Assembly: GCF_008364795.1 (NCBI RefSeq)
Contig: NZ_VTTM01000009.1
Coordinates: forward strand, 186,001-250,000
DNA from: Azospirillum oryzae
GTDB taxonomy: Bacteria > Pseudomonadota > Alphaproteobacteria > Azospirillales > Azospirillaceae
DNA: 64,000 nt
Direction: 5' to 3'
Part shown: positions 27,445 through 36,439 of the stretch, piece by piece
How positions within the stretch are numbered: position 1 is the first letter of the stretch
How the letters are laid out: every line of letters begins with the position of its first letter
Program-made: the position numbers and the translations under genes
The notes under the pieces: model-generated
Told to the model about the DNA's origin: nothing
Databases searched by the model: none
Seen by the model: only the letters and a program-made list of their open reading frames with translations

Positions 27445-27489
27445 GTCACTCTGTGATGCAGAGTGACTACACTCTGAAATGCAGAGTGT
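27445..27489. promoter_or_regulatory. Two tandem palindromic operators, CACTCTG-N5-CAGAGTG
   Basis: Two perfect palindromes lie side by side: GTCACTCTG-N5-CAGAGTGAC at 27445-27467 and ACACTCTG-N5-CAGAGTGT at 27469-27489. Their centres are 23 bp apart, so dimers bound there would lie on nearly the same DNA face. They sit just upstream of the minus-strand operon start (27402) and about 107 bp before regB (27596). The likely ligand is the operon's own winged-helix regulator (25548-25898), repressing or activating both directions. Confidence 0.75.
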
Positions 27490-27595
27490 CAACGGCGAAG
27501 CCCGCGCCTGCGTCGATATGGACCATTGCCCTTTGGCATAGGGGAAACATCCGACAAAGCTCCCCTCCCGCCGGTAACTCTCTATATAAGTCGGT

Positions 27596-28909
27596 ATGCT
27601 GATGAACCGGGCGAGGAACAGGACGTCTTTCGTGCGCGACACCACCGACCGCAAAAACCTGTTCCTGCTCGTCCAGCTGCGTTGGCTCGCCGTCGTCGGG
27701 CAGATCGTGACGATCCTGATCGTCCATCTGCAGATGGGCATCCGCCTGCCGCTGCTGCCGATGGCGGCGGTGATCTTCGTGCTGGTGGCGCTGAACATCG
27801 CCAGCCTGATCCAGATCCGCCGCAGTTCCGCCGTCTCCAACACCCAGCTGTTCCTGGAACTGCTGATCGACGTCTGGGCGCTGACGTTGCAGCTCTATCT
27901 CAGCGGCGGCGCCTCCAACCCCTTCATCTCGCTGTATCTTCTTCAGGTGGCGCTGGGGGCGGTGCTGCTGGAGGCGTGGTCGGCCTGGGCGCTGGTTCTG
28001 GTGGCGACCGCCGGCTTCACCTGGCTGATCGGCACCCACCAGCCGCTTCCCCTGCCACCCGCCTATGAAGGGGAGCTGTTCAGCCTGCACATCCAGGGCA
28101 TGTTCATCTGCTTCGTGCTGGCGGCGAGCCTGCTGGTCCCCTTCCTCACCCAGATCAACCGCAACCTGCGCGCCCGCGACGCCTATCTGGCGGAACTGCG
28201 CCAGCGCTCCATGGAAGAGGCGCACATCGTCCGCATGGGGCTGCTGGCGTCGGGCGCGGCACATGAGTTGGGAACGCCGCTCGCCACCCTGTCGGTGATC
28301 CTCAACGACTGGCGCCGCATGCCGTCGCTGATGGCCGACCCCGATCTGGCGGAGGAAGTGGCGGAAATGCAGAACCAGATCGACCGCTGCAAGTCCATCG
28401 TGTCGGGCATCCTGATGTCGTCGGGCGAGGCGCGCGGCGAGGGCACGGTGCGCACCACGGTGAAGGGGTTCCTCGACGGGCTGGTGGAGGACTGGCTGTC
28501 CAGCCGCTCGCCCGGCCGCTTCGACTATGACAACACGGTCGGCCCGCAGGAGCGGATGATCGCCGACCTCGCCTTGAAACAGGTGCTGTTCAACGTGCTG
28601 GACAATGCGCTGGAGGCCTCGCCCGACTGGATCGCCGTCGCCGCGCTGCGGCAGGGCGACAATCTGGTGGTGGCGGTCAATGATTGCGGCCCCGGATTCG
28701 ACCCCGCCATCCTGGAGGAGCTGGGCAAGCCCTACCGCTCCACCAAAAAGCGGCCGGGCAGCGGGCTCGGCCTGTTCCTGGTGGTCAATGTGCTGCGCAA
28801 GCTGGGCGGCACCGTCACGGCCAAGAACCGGGCCGCCGGCGGCGCCACCGTGACGCTGACCCTGCCGCTGTCCGCCCTGTCGCCGGGAGGCTCCGATGGA
28901 GACGACTGA
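27596..28909 (+). CDS. regB: Redox sensor histidine kinase RegB/PrrB/ActS
   Basis: This 437-residue kinase has six N-terminal helices, the quinone-sensing motif GGASNPF at residues 103-109, the H-box AAHELGTPLATLS with His 223, and a typical ATPase domain (NVLDNALEAS, DCGPGF, GSGLGLFLVVNVL). Cys 265 in DRCKS matches the redox-active cysteine of RegB. RegB senses quinone redox state and phosphorylates RegA. An ATG at 27602 is an alternative start. It lies beside the cyo operon, a known class of RegA target, and overlaps regA by 14 bp. Confidence 0.95.
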   Translation: MLMNRARNRTSFVRDTTDRKNLFLLVQLRWLAVVGQIVTILIVHLQMGIRLPLLPMAAVIFVLVALNIASLIQIRRSSAVSNTQLFLELLIDVWALTLQLYLSGGASNPFISLYLLQVALGAVLLEAWSAWALVLVATAGFTWLIGTHQPLPLPPAYEGELFSLHIQGMFICFVLAASLLVPFLTQINRNLRARDAYLAELRQRSMEEAHIVRMGLLASGAAHELGTPLATLSVILNDWRRMPSLMADPDLAEEVAEMQNQIDRCKSIVSGILMSSGEARGEGTVRTTVKGFLDGLVEDWLSSRSPGRFDYDNTVGPQERMIADLALKQVLFNVLDNALEASPDWIAVAALRQGDNLVVAVNDCGPGFDPAILEELGKPYRSTKKRPGSGLGLFLVVNVLRKLGGTVTAKNRAAGGATVTLTLPLSALSPGGSDGDD

Positions 28910-29462
28910 ACTGGAGACGCCCGAGTTGGAGGGGGGCGACCGCACCCTGCTGATCGTCGAGGACGACGAGTCCTTCGCCCGCGCGCTGCGCCGGTCCTTC
29001 GAACGCCGCGGCTACGAGGTCCATGCCTGCACCGGGCTGGAGGAGATGCGGGAGATCCTGCAGACGGTGGACCCCGACTATGCGGTGATCGACCTGAAGC
29101 TCGCCACCGGATCGGGGCTGGAATGCGTGAAGGAGCTGCACGAGGCTGACGAGGAAACCCGCATCGTCGTGCTGACCGGCTTCGCCAGCATCGCCACGGC
29201 GGTGGAGGCGATCAAGCTGGGCGCCTGCCATTATCTGGCGAAACCGTCCAACACCGACGACATCGAGGCCGCCTTCGACCGCACCGAGGGCGACACGTCG
29301 ATCGCGCCGGCCGTCCGCACCACCTCGATCAAGAATCTGGAGTGGGAGCGCATCCACGAGACGCTGGTGGAGACGAACTTCAACATCTCGGAGACCGCGC
29401 GGCGGCTCGGCATGCACCGGCGTACGCTGGCGCGCAAGCTGGAGAAGAAGCGGGTGCCGTGA
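28896..29462 (+). CDS. regA: Redox response regulator RegA/PrrA/ActR
   Basis: This 188-residue protein has a receiver domain (LLIVEDDESFARALRRS, phospho-acceptor Asp 66 in VIDLKL, TGF and LAKPSN with the conserved Lys) and a Fis-type C-terminal HTH (FNISETARRLGMHRRTLARKL). The HTH is almost identical among alphaproteobacterial RegA proteins. It is translated from inside the regB end. Global regulator of respiration, carbon and nitrogen fixation in this class; direct control of the neighbouring cyo genes is plausible. Confidence 0.96.
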   Translation: METTELETPELEGGDRTLLIVEDDESFARALRRSFERRGYEVHACTGLEEMREILQTVDPDYAVIDLKLATGSGLECVKELHEADEETRIVVLTGFASIATAVEAIKLGACHYLAKPSNTDDIEAAFDRTEGDTSIAPAVRTTSIKNLEWERIHETLVETNFNISETARRLGMHRRTLARKLEKKRVP

Positions 29463-29483
29463 GCGGGCGCCCGCCCCGCCCCT

Positions 29484-30314
29484 TTACGAGAACTCCCGCA
29501 CCGTGTGCAGGTGGTTGAGCGGGCCGTGGCCGTGGCCGAAGCCGGGCGCGGTCAGGATCGCCGTCTCCACATAGCGCCGAGCCCGAGCCACCGCGTCGCG
29601 GGTGCCCAGACCCTGGGCCAGACCGGCGGCGATGGCCGACGACAGGGTGCAGCCGGTGCCGTGGGTGTGGGGGGTGTGGACGCGGCGGCCCTCGAACACC
29701 GTCTCGCCCTCCTCCGTCAGCAGCAGGTCGTAGAGGGTGTCGTCCTCCAGATGGCCGCCCTTCAGCAGAACCGCTTTCGGGCCGAAGCTGAGCATCAGTT
29801 CGGCGGCGCGGCGCATGTCGTCCAGGTCGCGGATCGGCAGGTCGGTCAGCGCCTCGGCCTCCGGCAGGTTGGGCGTCACCACCTCGGCCAGCGGCAGCAG
29901 GCGCTTGCGCAGGGTCAGCACGGCGTCGGGGTCGAGCAGATGGTGGCCGCTCTTGGCGATCATCACCGGATCGAGGACCAGGGGGACGTTGACGGCCCGT
30001 TCCTCATATTCCGCCGCCACCGCCTCAATGACGGGGGCGTTGGCGAGCATGCCGATCTTCACCGCGTCGGCGCCGATATCCTCCAACACCAGCTTCATCT
30101 GCAGGGCGACGAAGGCCGGATCGACCGGAACCACGCCATAGACGCCGGTGGTGTTCTGCGCCGTCAGTGCGGCGATGGCGGTCATGGCATAGGCGCCGAG
30201 CGCACTGACCGCCTTGATGTCGGCCTGGATTCCGGCGCCGCCGCCGGAATCGGAGCCGGCGACGATCAGGACGCGGCCCTTGATGGTGTTGCCGTTCACG
30301 CTGCTGTCGCTCAT
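29484..30314 (-). CDS. thiD: Hydroxymethylpyrimidine / phosphomethylpyrimidine kinase
   Basis: This 276-residue ThiD of the ribokinase-like fold has the N-terminal motif VLIVAGSDSGGGAGIQADIK, PEAEAL and the anion-hole/catalytic motif HGTGCTLSSAIAAGLA. It phosphorylates HMP and HMP-P for thiamine synthesis. Its ATG overlaps the glmM stop (ATGA at 30311-30314), so translation is coupled. Last gene of folP-glmM-thiD; convergent with regA. Confidence 0.96.
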   Translation of the reverse strand: MSDSSVNGNTIKGRVLIVAGSDSGGGAGIQADIKAVSALGAYAMTAIAALTAQNTTGVYGVVPVDPAFVALQMKLVLEDIGADAVKIGMLANAPVIEAVAAEYEERAVNVPLVLDPVMIAKSGHHLLDPDAVLTLRKRLLPLAEVVTPNLPEAEALTDLPIRDLDDMRRAAELMLSFGPKAVLLKGGHLEDDTLYDLLLTEEGETVFEGRRVHTPHTHGTGCTLSSAIAAGLAQGLGTRDAVARARRYVETAILTAPGFGHGHGPLNHLHTVREFS

Positions 30315-31684
30315 TGCGCGGCCTCCAGGCTGCGGGCGGCGCTGGCCTGAATGGCGCCGGCGATGTCGGCGACCACGCTGTGGACCAGCGTCTCGTCGTC
30401 GCCCTCCGCCATCACGCGGATCAGCGGCTCGGTGCCCGACTTGCGGATCAGGACGCGGCCGCTCGCCGCCAGCCGTGCTTCGCCCTCCTTGATCGCCTGC
30501 TGGACGACGGCATCCTCCAGCGGCTTGGTCCCGGCGGAGAAGCGGACGTTGGTCAGCTTCTGCGGCACCGGATCGAAGACGCGGCAGACCTCGCTGGCCG
30601 CGCGGCCGTCGGCCTGGATCAGCACCGCCAGCACCTGAAGCGCGGCGATCAGCCCATCGCCGGTGGTGGAATAATCGGACAGCACGACATGGCCCGACTG
30701 CTCGCCGCCGACATTGTAGCCGCGCTCGCGCATCATCTCGACGACATAGCGGTCGCCGACGGGGGTGCGGGCCAGATGCAGGCCAAGGCCGCCGAGATGG
30801 CGTTCCATGCCCAGGTTGGACATGACGGTGGCGACGACGCCGCCGCCGCGCAGGGTCTGCGACCGCGCCCAGGAGGTGGCGATCAGGCTCATCAGCTGGT
30901 CGCCGTCGATCGGGCGCCCGGCCTCGTCCACCATGATGAGGCGGTCGGCGTCGCCGTCCAGCGCGATGCCGAGATGGGCACCGTGGGCGACCACCTGTTC
31001 CTGCAGGGTCTGGGTGGCGGTGGCGCCGCAGCCCTTGTTGATGTTGGTGCCGTCGGGGCTGACGCCGACCGGGATCACGTCGGCCCCCAGTTCGTACAGC
31101 ACCTTGGGCGCGACCTTGTAGGCGGCGCCGTTGGCGCAATCGACGACGATCTTCAGCCCGTCGAGCCGCAGGCCGCGCGGGAAGGTGTTCTTCACATATT
31201 CGATGTAGCGGCCGGTGGCGTCGTCCAGGCGGCTGGCGCGGCCGAGATCGGCGGGACCGGCGAGATCGGGGGCGAAGGGCAGCGCCATGCGCCGCTCGAT
31301 GGCCGCCTCCACCTCGTCCGACAGCTTGTAGCCATCGGGGCCGAACAGCTTGATGCCGTTGTCCTGATAGGGGTTGTGCGAGGCGGAGATCACCACGCCC
31401 ATGTCGGCACGGAGCGAACGGGTCAGCATGGCGACCGCCGGGGTCGGCAGCGGCCCGACCAGCACCACATCCATCCCCATGGAGATGAAGCCGGCGGTCA
31501 GCGCCGGTTCCAGCAGATAGCCGGACAGGCGGGTGTCCTTGCCGATCACCACCCGGTGCCGGTGGTCGCCGCGGCGGAACTGCAGCGCGGTCGCCATCGC
31601 CACGCGCAGGGCCGTTTCGGCGGTCATCGGGTCGATGTTGGCGGTGCCACGGATGCCGTCGGTGCCGAACAGGTGTCGCGTCAT
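30311..31684 (-). CDS. glmM: Phosphoglucosamine mutase
   Basis: This 457-residue enzyme converts glucosamine-6-phosphate to glucosamine-1-phosphate for peptidoglycan and LPS. It shows the active Ser at about 102 in VISASHNPYQDNG, the metal loop DGDADR, and the C-terminal phosphate-binding RKSGTEPLIRVM. The start at 31684 follows GAGGTTTTC; a longer reading has no family support. It lies between folP and thiD in a common proteobacterial order. Confidence 0.98.
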   Translation of the reverse strand: MTRHLFGTDGIRGTANIDPMTAETALRVAMATALQFRRGDHRHRVVIGKDTRLSGYLLEPALTAGFISMGMDVVLVGPLPTPAVAMLTRSLRADMGVVISASHNPYQDNGIKLFGPDGYKLSDEVEAAIERRMALPFAPDLAGPADLGRASRLDDATGRYIEYVKNTFPRGLRLDGLKIVVDCANGAAYKVAPKVLYELGADVIPVGVSPDGTNINKGCGATATQTLQEQVVAHGAHLGIALDGDADRLIMVDEAGRPIDGDQLMSLIATSWARSQTLRGGGVVATVMSNLGMERHLGGLGLHLARTPVGDRYVVEMMRERGYNVGGEQSGHVVLSDYSTTGDGLIAALQVLAVLIQADGRAASEVCRVFDPVPQKLTNVRFSAGTKPLEDAVVQQAIKEGEARLAASGRVLIRKSGTEPLIRVMAEGDDETLVHSVVADIAGAIQASAARSLEAAQ

Positions 31685-31813
31685 GAAAACCTCGTGCAGA
31701 GACCGTCTCCAGCCCCGGATGTCGGATCGGGTGGCGGGAAACGCAAGCGAAGGATGTTTCTTCGCCCGGCAGACGGGCCGGGTCAAGGCCCCATCGGCGG
31801 CTGCGCGAAAGGG

Positions 31814-32971
31814 TTACAGGCGATGCAGCCCCTCCCACACCGCACGGGCCTGCGCGGTTTCGGCCACGTCGTGGACGCGCAGGATCTGGGCGCCCTGGTT
31901 CAGCGTCTCCAGCCCGGCGGCGAGCGAGCCGGCAAGCCGTTCCTTCGGCGGTTCCCCGCGCGACAGGCGGCCGATGAAGCCCTTGCGCGACAGGCCGATC
32001 AGCACCGTGCAGCCCAGGGCGTGGTACAGCGAGGTGTGGCGCAGGATGTCCAGATTGTGCTCCGTCGATTTGCCGAAGCCGATGCCGGGATCGACGGCGA
32101 TGCGCTCCGGGGGCACGCCGGCCGCGGCGCAGTGGGCGATCCGCTCCTCCAGCCAGTCGAACACGTCGAGCGCTGCGTCGCGGTAGGTCGGGTTGGCCTG
32201 CATGGTGCCGGGATCGCCCTGCATGTGCATCACCACCACCGGGGTGCCGGTGCGCGCGACCACCGGCAGGGCCTGCGGGTCGCCCAGCCCGGCGATGTCG
32301 TTGACGATGCGGGCACCGGCTGCGGCGGCGGACTCCATCACGCTGGCGTGGCGGGTGTCGACCGAGACGGTCGCTCCCTTCGCGGCGAAATGGCGGATGA
32401 CCGGCAGGACGCGCCGCTCCTCCTCCTCCGGCGGGACCGGATCGGCGCCGGGGCGGGTGGATTCGCCGCCGATGTCCAGGATGTCGGCGCCGGCGGCCAG
32501 CATCGCCTCGCCATGGGCGATGGCGGCGCCGGGGTCGAGGAAATCGCCGCCGTCGGAGAAGCTGTCGGGCGTGACGTTGACGATGCCCATGATTTGCGGC
32601 CGGTCGGGCGGCAGCCCGGCAAAGGGCGCGCGGGCGCGGGTCAGGGCGCCGAGTTGGCGGTCCAGCACCTCCGCCACCGTGCGGGAGCGTTCCCAGCCCC
32701 AGGCCATGATCTCGGACAGCGGCGCGAAGGCGCGGTCGATGCGCGAACCGGCATCGCGCACGATCAGTTCGGCGGTGGAAAAGGCGAACCGCCCGCCGGC
32801 CAGCGGCACCGCGGCACCTTTGGCCCAGGCCGCGATGGGCATCAGCCCGACCGGGCGAAGATAGACCCGCACGCCCTCCTCTCCCGCCCAAGGGCAGAAG
32901 CCGGCCAGCGACCCGGCGGCGGACTTGAGCGCGGCGGCTTTGGCGGCGGGCTTGGCGGAGAGCGGCGGCAT
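31814..32971 (-). CDS. folP: Dihydropteroate synthase
   Basis: This 385-residue enzyme joins p-aminobenzoate to dihydropterin pyrophosphate in folate synthesis, and is the sulfonamide target. The catalytic barrel begins near residue 125 with IMGIVNVTPDSFSDGG, followed by DIGGESTRPGA and DPGIGFGK. The extra N-terminal domain of about 120 residues is common in alphaproteobacterial FolP. AAGGGGAA precedes the ATG. In many proteobacteria ftsH lies just upstream; here that position is taken by the accessory insert starting near 33.1 kb. Confidence 0.97.
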   Translation of the reverse strand: MPPLSAKPAAKAAALKSAAGSLAGFCPWAGEEGVRVYLRPVGLMPIAAWAKGAAVPLAGGRFAFSTAELIVRDAGSRIDRAFAPLSEIMAWGWERSRTVAEVLDRQLGALTRARAPFAGLPPDRPQIMGIVNVTPDSFSDGGDFLDPGAAIAHGEAMLAAGADILDIGGESTRPGADPVPPEEEERRVLPVIRHFAAKGATVSVDTRHASVMESAAAAGARIVNDIAGLGDPQALPVVARTGTPVVVMHMQGDPGTMQANPTYRDAALDVFDWLEERIAHCAAAGVPPERIAVDPGIGFGKSTEHNLDILRHTSLYHALGCTVLIGLSRKGFIGRLSRGEPPKERLAGSLAAGLETLNQGAQILRVHDVAETAQARAVWEGLHRL

Positions 32972-33147
32972 CGGGAATTCCCCTTCACATCACGGGCTGA
33001 CACTATCGTTCCTGGCATGCGCCCGGCGGGATGGCAAGGGTGCCATAGCGGACGGCTCCTTCCCTCGCCCTGGGAGAAGGCGATGATCGGCAGACGAAGG
33101 AACAGCGTGGAACAGCTTTCCGCGAACGGTCCATCTTGCGGCTCTGA

Positions 33148-34073
33148 CAGCCCGTTTCGAAAGTCGCGTGGACGGGGTGATGGGCTGTTGGCAGGGAAGC
33201 CCGTTGTTGGAGACCGCCGATGTGACACCTGAGGACCGCCGCTTGGTCGGCGATTACGGCGCCGGCCAAGCGCTGAACGATGACCAGTACCGCCAGATCG
33301 AACCCCTTCTCCCGTCTGCCAAGCCCGGCGGGCGGCCCCGTAGCACAGATATGCGCCGACTGTTTGACGCCTTGTTTTACGTGGCGCGGACAGGTTGCCA
33401 ATGGCGCCATCTGCCGCCCCCACCAGCCTTTCCGCCCTGGCAAACTGTCTACCGCTACTTTCGTGCCTTCCTGGAGGCCGGCCGTGTGGAAAAACCTTTG
33501 CCACCATCTGATGATGATGCTGCGTGAGCAGGAAGGACGCGATCCGACGCCCTCGGCCGCCATCCTCGATACCCAGAGCGTCAAGACAACAGAAAAAGGA
33601 GCGCCCGAGGCTTTGACGCGGCCAAGAAGATCAAGGGCCGCAAGCGTCACATCGCCGTCGACACCTCGGGCTTCCTCCCCGGGGTCCTCGTCCACGCCGC
33701 CGACATCCAGGACGCCGACGGCGCCGGAGCGCTGCTGACGCGGATCAAGCGGCTCTACTGCTGGCTGCGCACCATCTTCGCCGACAGCATCTACAATCGG
33801 ATGCCGGTGATCCTCGCCTGCTTCCTGCTCGGGCTGACGCTGATCATCGTCCGGCATATCGCCGGTGGCGGCTTCATCCTCGTTCCCCGCCGCTGGTTGG
33901 TCGAACGATCCTTCGGGTGGCTCGGACGGTGGCGCCGTTTGTCCAAAGACTATGAGGAACGCACCGACGTCGCCGAGGCCATGGTCACACTCGCCGCCAT
34001 CCGGATCATGCTACACAGACTCGTTCACCCAAACCGCAGGCGTCTGCCACCACCTGACTTTTTAAACAGTCTC
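33148..34073 (+). mobile_element. IS5-family insertion sequence, decayed
   Basis: The right end (34041-34073) reads CACCTGACTTTTTAAACAGT plus CTC, a typical IS5-group terminal repeat. The left end near 33148-33171 is only partly complementary to it (about 13 of 18), so that boundary is approximate. The interior encodes a transposase in three frames. Length of about 0.93 kb fits the family. Confidence 0.65.
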
Positions 34074-34076
34074 TGA
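33180..34076 (+). pseudogene. IS5-family transposase with two frame changes
   Basis: Three consecutive pieces in different frames make one IS5/IS427-like transposase. The first is an N-terminal DUF4096-type part up to YRYFRAFLEAG (to about 33483). The second is a middle part, VWKNLCHHLMMMLREQEGRD to QSVKTTEKGA, carrying the first catalytic Asp (LDTQS). The third is a C-terminal part from about 33606, RGFDAAKKIKGRKRHIAVD, with the second Asp (FADSIY) and Glu (WLVERSFGWL). The first join needs a +1 shift and the second a -1 shift. Family members may use one programmed -1 shift, but not this pair, so the copy is probably inactive. Confidence 0.8.
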
Positions 34077-34097
34077 AGACCGAGACGTGGACGAGGC

Positions 34098-35333
34098 TCA
34101 TCCGTTGCGCGGGCGCCTCAGCCTGTGCAAGACGAATAATACCAGAGCGATGGATTCCGCCACGGCAGCGGCGAGCCCGATCGCGGAGACAGAATGGTCC
34201 ATGATGAGCGCGGATCCCAACGCACTGCCTACGCTGAAGCCGATGTACATGACCGACGTGTTGAGCGAGAGCGTTACAGGAGCCGCGGGTGCCCCCCCAG
34301 CGCTGATGAGTTGGGCCATCTGCGCCGGATAGAATCCCCATACACTAACGCCCCACACGACTATTGACACCATCACGGGGATCAGCGCTCGATCTGGCGG
34401 CAGGAAAGCTGCGCTCGCCGCCAGCGTCAGGAAAGCCATCGCCAGGAGGGTAAGGGCAGGCCCGATGACGAAGGATGAGCCTAGCCGATCATTGAGCGAG
34501 CCCCCGAGAACCATGCCAACGGCGGCTGACACGCCCCAGACGAACACGGCGCCTGACACGCCCTCATCGCCAAAGTCGAGAACCGCTTGGAGATAAGGTG
34601 CAATGAAAGGATAAGCTGTGAAAGCACCCATTGCCCAGAAGAACGTCAGTGACAGAGCCTTTACAACGGCGGGCTGAGCTGCAACCCGAAGACGCTCAGA
34701 CGCACTCGCGACGCGGATGCCATTTCCCGCACCTTTGGCAATTCCAAACGACAGGCCCAAGGCGGCAATGGCCGCGAGCACGCCGACACAGAGAAACGTC
34801 GCACGCCACCCGAGCGCGTGGCCGATGATGGAGCCCAGTGGCAGGCCGAGAGCAATGGCGACGGTTGCGCCCCCGGTGACGAGGGCGAGTGCCCGTCCAC
34901 GTCGGTCCGGTGCAACGATCGCGCCCACCAGTGCACTGGCGTTTGGTAAGTAAAGACCGGCCGACAATGCAAGCAGAACGCGCGCAGCCATGATCCCCGA
35001 AAATCCTGTAGAGCGCCAAGCAACGATGTTCGCCGCTGCAAAGATGGCCATCGCTCCGACCAGGAGATTGCGCCGGTTCAGCGCTCCGGTCATGACGGTC
35101 AGGATTGGTGAGCTGATTGCGAGTGTCAGCGTAAACATGGTTACGAGCATCGCAGCCTGCGAAACCGGCAAAGCGAGATCGCCGGCGATCTGCGGCAGGA
35201 GCGGGGCGATCATGAACCCCTCTGTGCCGATCGCGAACGCACCGAGCGACATGCAGTAGATCGGCAACAGACCTCGCTGCTGAGGCAACGATTGACTGGG
35301 CTGCGCGGGAATGGATTGGCTTTGCGGCTTCAT
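34098..35333 (-). CDS. MFS transporter, drug/sugar efflux type
   Basis: This 411-residue protein has 12 helices starting YCMSLGAFAIGTEGFMIAPLLPQIA, the pattern of the arabinose/purine-ribonucleoside efflux (AraJ/YdhP/NepI) group. It includes LPNASALVGAIVAPDRRGRALALV with the loop motif. It is divergent from the GlxA-type regulator at 35444, 110 bp apart, the classic arrangement of an efflux pump and its regulator. Codon use is visibly less GC-rich than in flanking housekeeping genes, which points to acquisition. Confidence 0.88.
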   Translation of the reverse strand: MKPQSQSIPAQPSQSLPQQRGLLPIYCMSLGAFAIGTEGFMIAPLLPQIAGDLALPVSQAAMLVTMFTLTLAISSPILTVMTGALNRRNLLVGAMAIFAAANIVAWRSTGFSGIMAARVLLALSAGLYLPNASALVGAIVAPDRRGRALALVTGGATVAIALGLPLGSIIGHALGWRATFLCVGVLAAIAALGLSFGIAKGAGNGIRVASASERLRVAAQPAVVKALSLTFFWAMGAFTAYPFIAPYLQAVLDFGDEGVSGAVFVWGVSAAVGMVLGGSLNDRLGSSFVIGPALTLLAMAFLTLAASAAFLPPDRALIPVMVSIVVWGVSVWGFYPAQMAQLISAGGAPAAPVTLSLNTSVMYIGFSVGSALGSALIMDHSVSAIGLAAAVAESIALVLFVLHRLRRPRNG

Positions 35334-35443
35334 CGCTGTGAAACGCCCCCTCGTGCGTTGGTCAGGATGCGGAAACCTAGCCTTGACGGAAGATGTCTTG
35401 AATGTCTTAGTCATGTCATTTTCAGACATTCGGGGCGTCCGGC

Positions 35444-36439
35444 ATGCCGACGATTGGATTCCTGCTCCATCCCCAGTTCTCGCCGATGGGACTGGCCATG
35501 GCCGCGGCCTTTGACGTGGCCAACCAGCAATCGGGCACCCGCATCTATGATCTCGTTATGCTTTCGGATGCCGGCGGTCTCGTCGGAGGCTCGATGGGGA
35601 TCGCTGTCCAGACCGAAGCCTTGTCGGACCGATACCTCGATGTTGTCGTGGTCGGCGGCGGGGTCGAAGCGGCGACGCCGGTGACGATCGCCTTTCTCAG
35701 GAATGCCGTGGGCCGCGTGAGCAGGATCGCCGCGACCTGCACGGCGGCCTTCGTGCTGGCGGAAGCTGGGCTGCTTGATGGGCGGCGTGCAACGACGCAT
35801 TGGGCACGGGCGCGTGAACTCCAGCTTCGCTATCCCCTTGCGAAGATCGAGGAGGATCGCATTTTCGTGGAAGATGGGCCCATCTGGACCTCGGCCGGCA
35901 TGACCGCCGGACTCGACCTCGCGCTCGCTTTCATCGAGCGTGATCTCGGAATCGAAGCTGCTCGGTCCGTGTCACGGGCTCTGGTCATGTATCACCGCCG
36001 CAGTGGCGGGCAATCACAGTTCTCGATCCTTCTCGAACTCGAACCGAAATCGGACCGCATTCAGAAAGTCCTCACCTACGCGCGCCGTCACCTTGCGAAC
36101 AGGCTGGATGTGGAGGAATTGGCGGGAGTCGCGGGTCTCGGCACGCGGCAATTCAACCGAGTCTTCATCCGGGAGACCGGTCAGTCGCCCGCCAAGGCGA
36201 TCGAGCATCTCAGGCTGGAAGCCGCCCGAAGCTTGATGGAGGACACGGATCAGACGATTGATGCGGTGGCACAGCAAACAGGATTCGCCGACCGCAATCG
36301 AATGCGTCGTGCGTTTTTGCGCGCCTTTGGGCAGCCGCCACAGACCATCCGGCGCGCAACGCTCGCGACACATACGGACGGCATGGATAGACAGGGCATG
36401 ATCTCACTTCGGCCAATATCCGCCAAAGCTACCAGCTGA
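35444..36439 (+). CDS. AraC-family regulator with DJ-1/PfpI N-domain (GlxA/FtrA type)
   Basis: This 331-residue protein joins an N-terminal class-I glutamine-amidotransferase-like domain to a C-terminal AraC domain. The N-domain shows IGFLLHPQFSPMGLAMAAAFD, a Cys in the elbow region RIAATCTAAFVLAEAGLLDG and ATTHW. The AraC part has LDVEELAGVAGLGTRQFNRVF and a second HTH, TIDAVAQQTGFADRNRMRRAF. GlxA-type regulators often control adjacent efflux or detoxification genes. It is divergent from the MFS gene and probably governs it. Composition suggests foreign origin. Confidence 0.9.
   Translation: MPTIGFLLHPQFSPMGLAMAAAFDVANQQSGTRIYDLVMLSDAGGLVGGSMGIAVQTEALSDRYLDVVVVGGGVEAATPVTIAFLRNAVGRVSRIAATCTAAFVLAEAGLLDGRRATTHWARARELQLRYPLAKIEEDRIFVEDGPIWTSAGMTAGLDLALAFIERDLGIEAARSVSRALVMYHRRSGGQSQFSILLELEPKSDRIQKVLTYARRHLANRLDVEELAGVAGLGTRQFNRVFIRETGQSPAKAIEHLRLEAARSLMEDTDQTIDAVAQQTGFADRNRMRRAFLRAFGQPPQTIRRATLATHTDGMDRQGMISLRPISAKATS

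Noticed and set aside
29484..32891. 1135-codon minus-strand frame spanning thiD, glmM and folP
   Set aside because: Only its C-terminal 276 codons (thiD) show homology; the rest runs out of frame through glmM and folP and is Arg/Gly/Pro-rich shadow sequence.
30314..33232. 972-codon plus-strand frame opposite glmM and folP
   Set aside because: Antisense to two conserved enzymes, with no start signal and no recognisable motif.
33168..33738. Normal two-frame IS transposase with programmed frameshift
   Set aside because: The shifts required are +1 then -1 at two separate places, which does not fit the single -1 event of functional family members.
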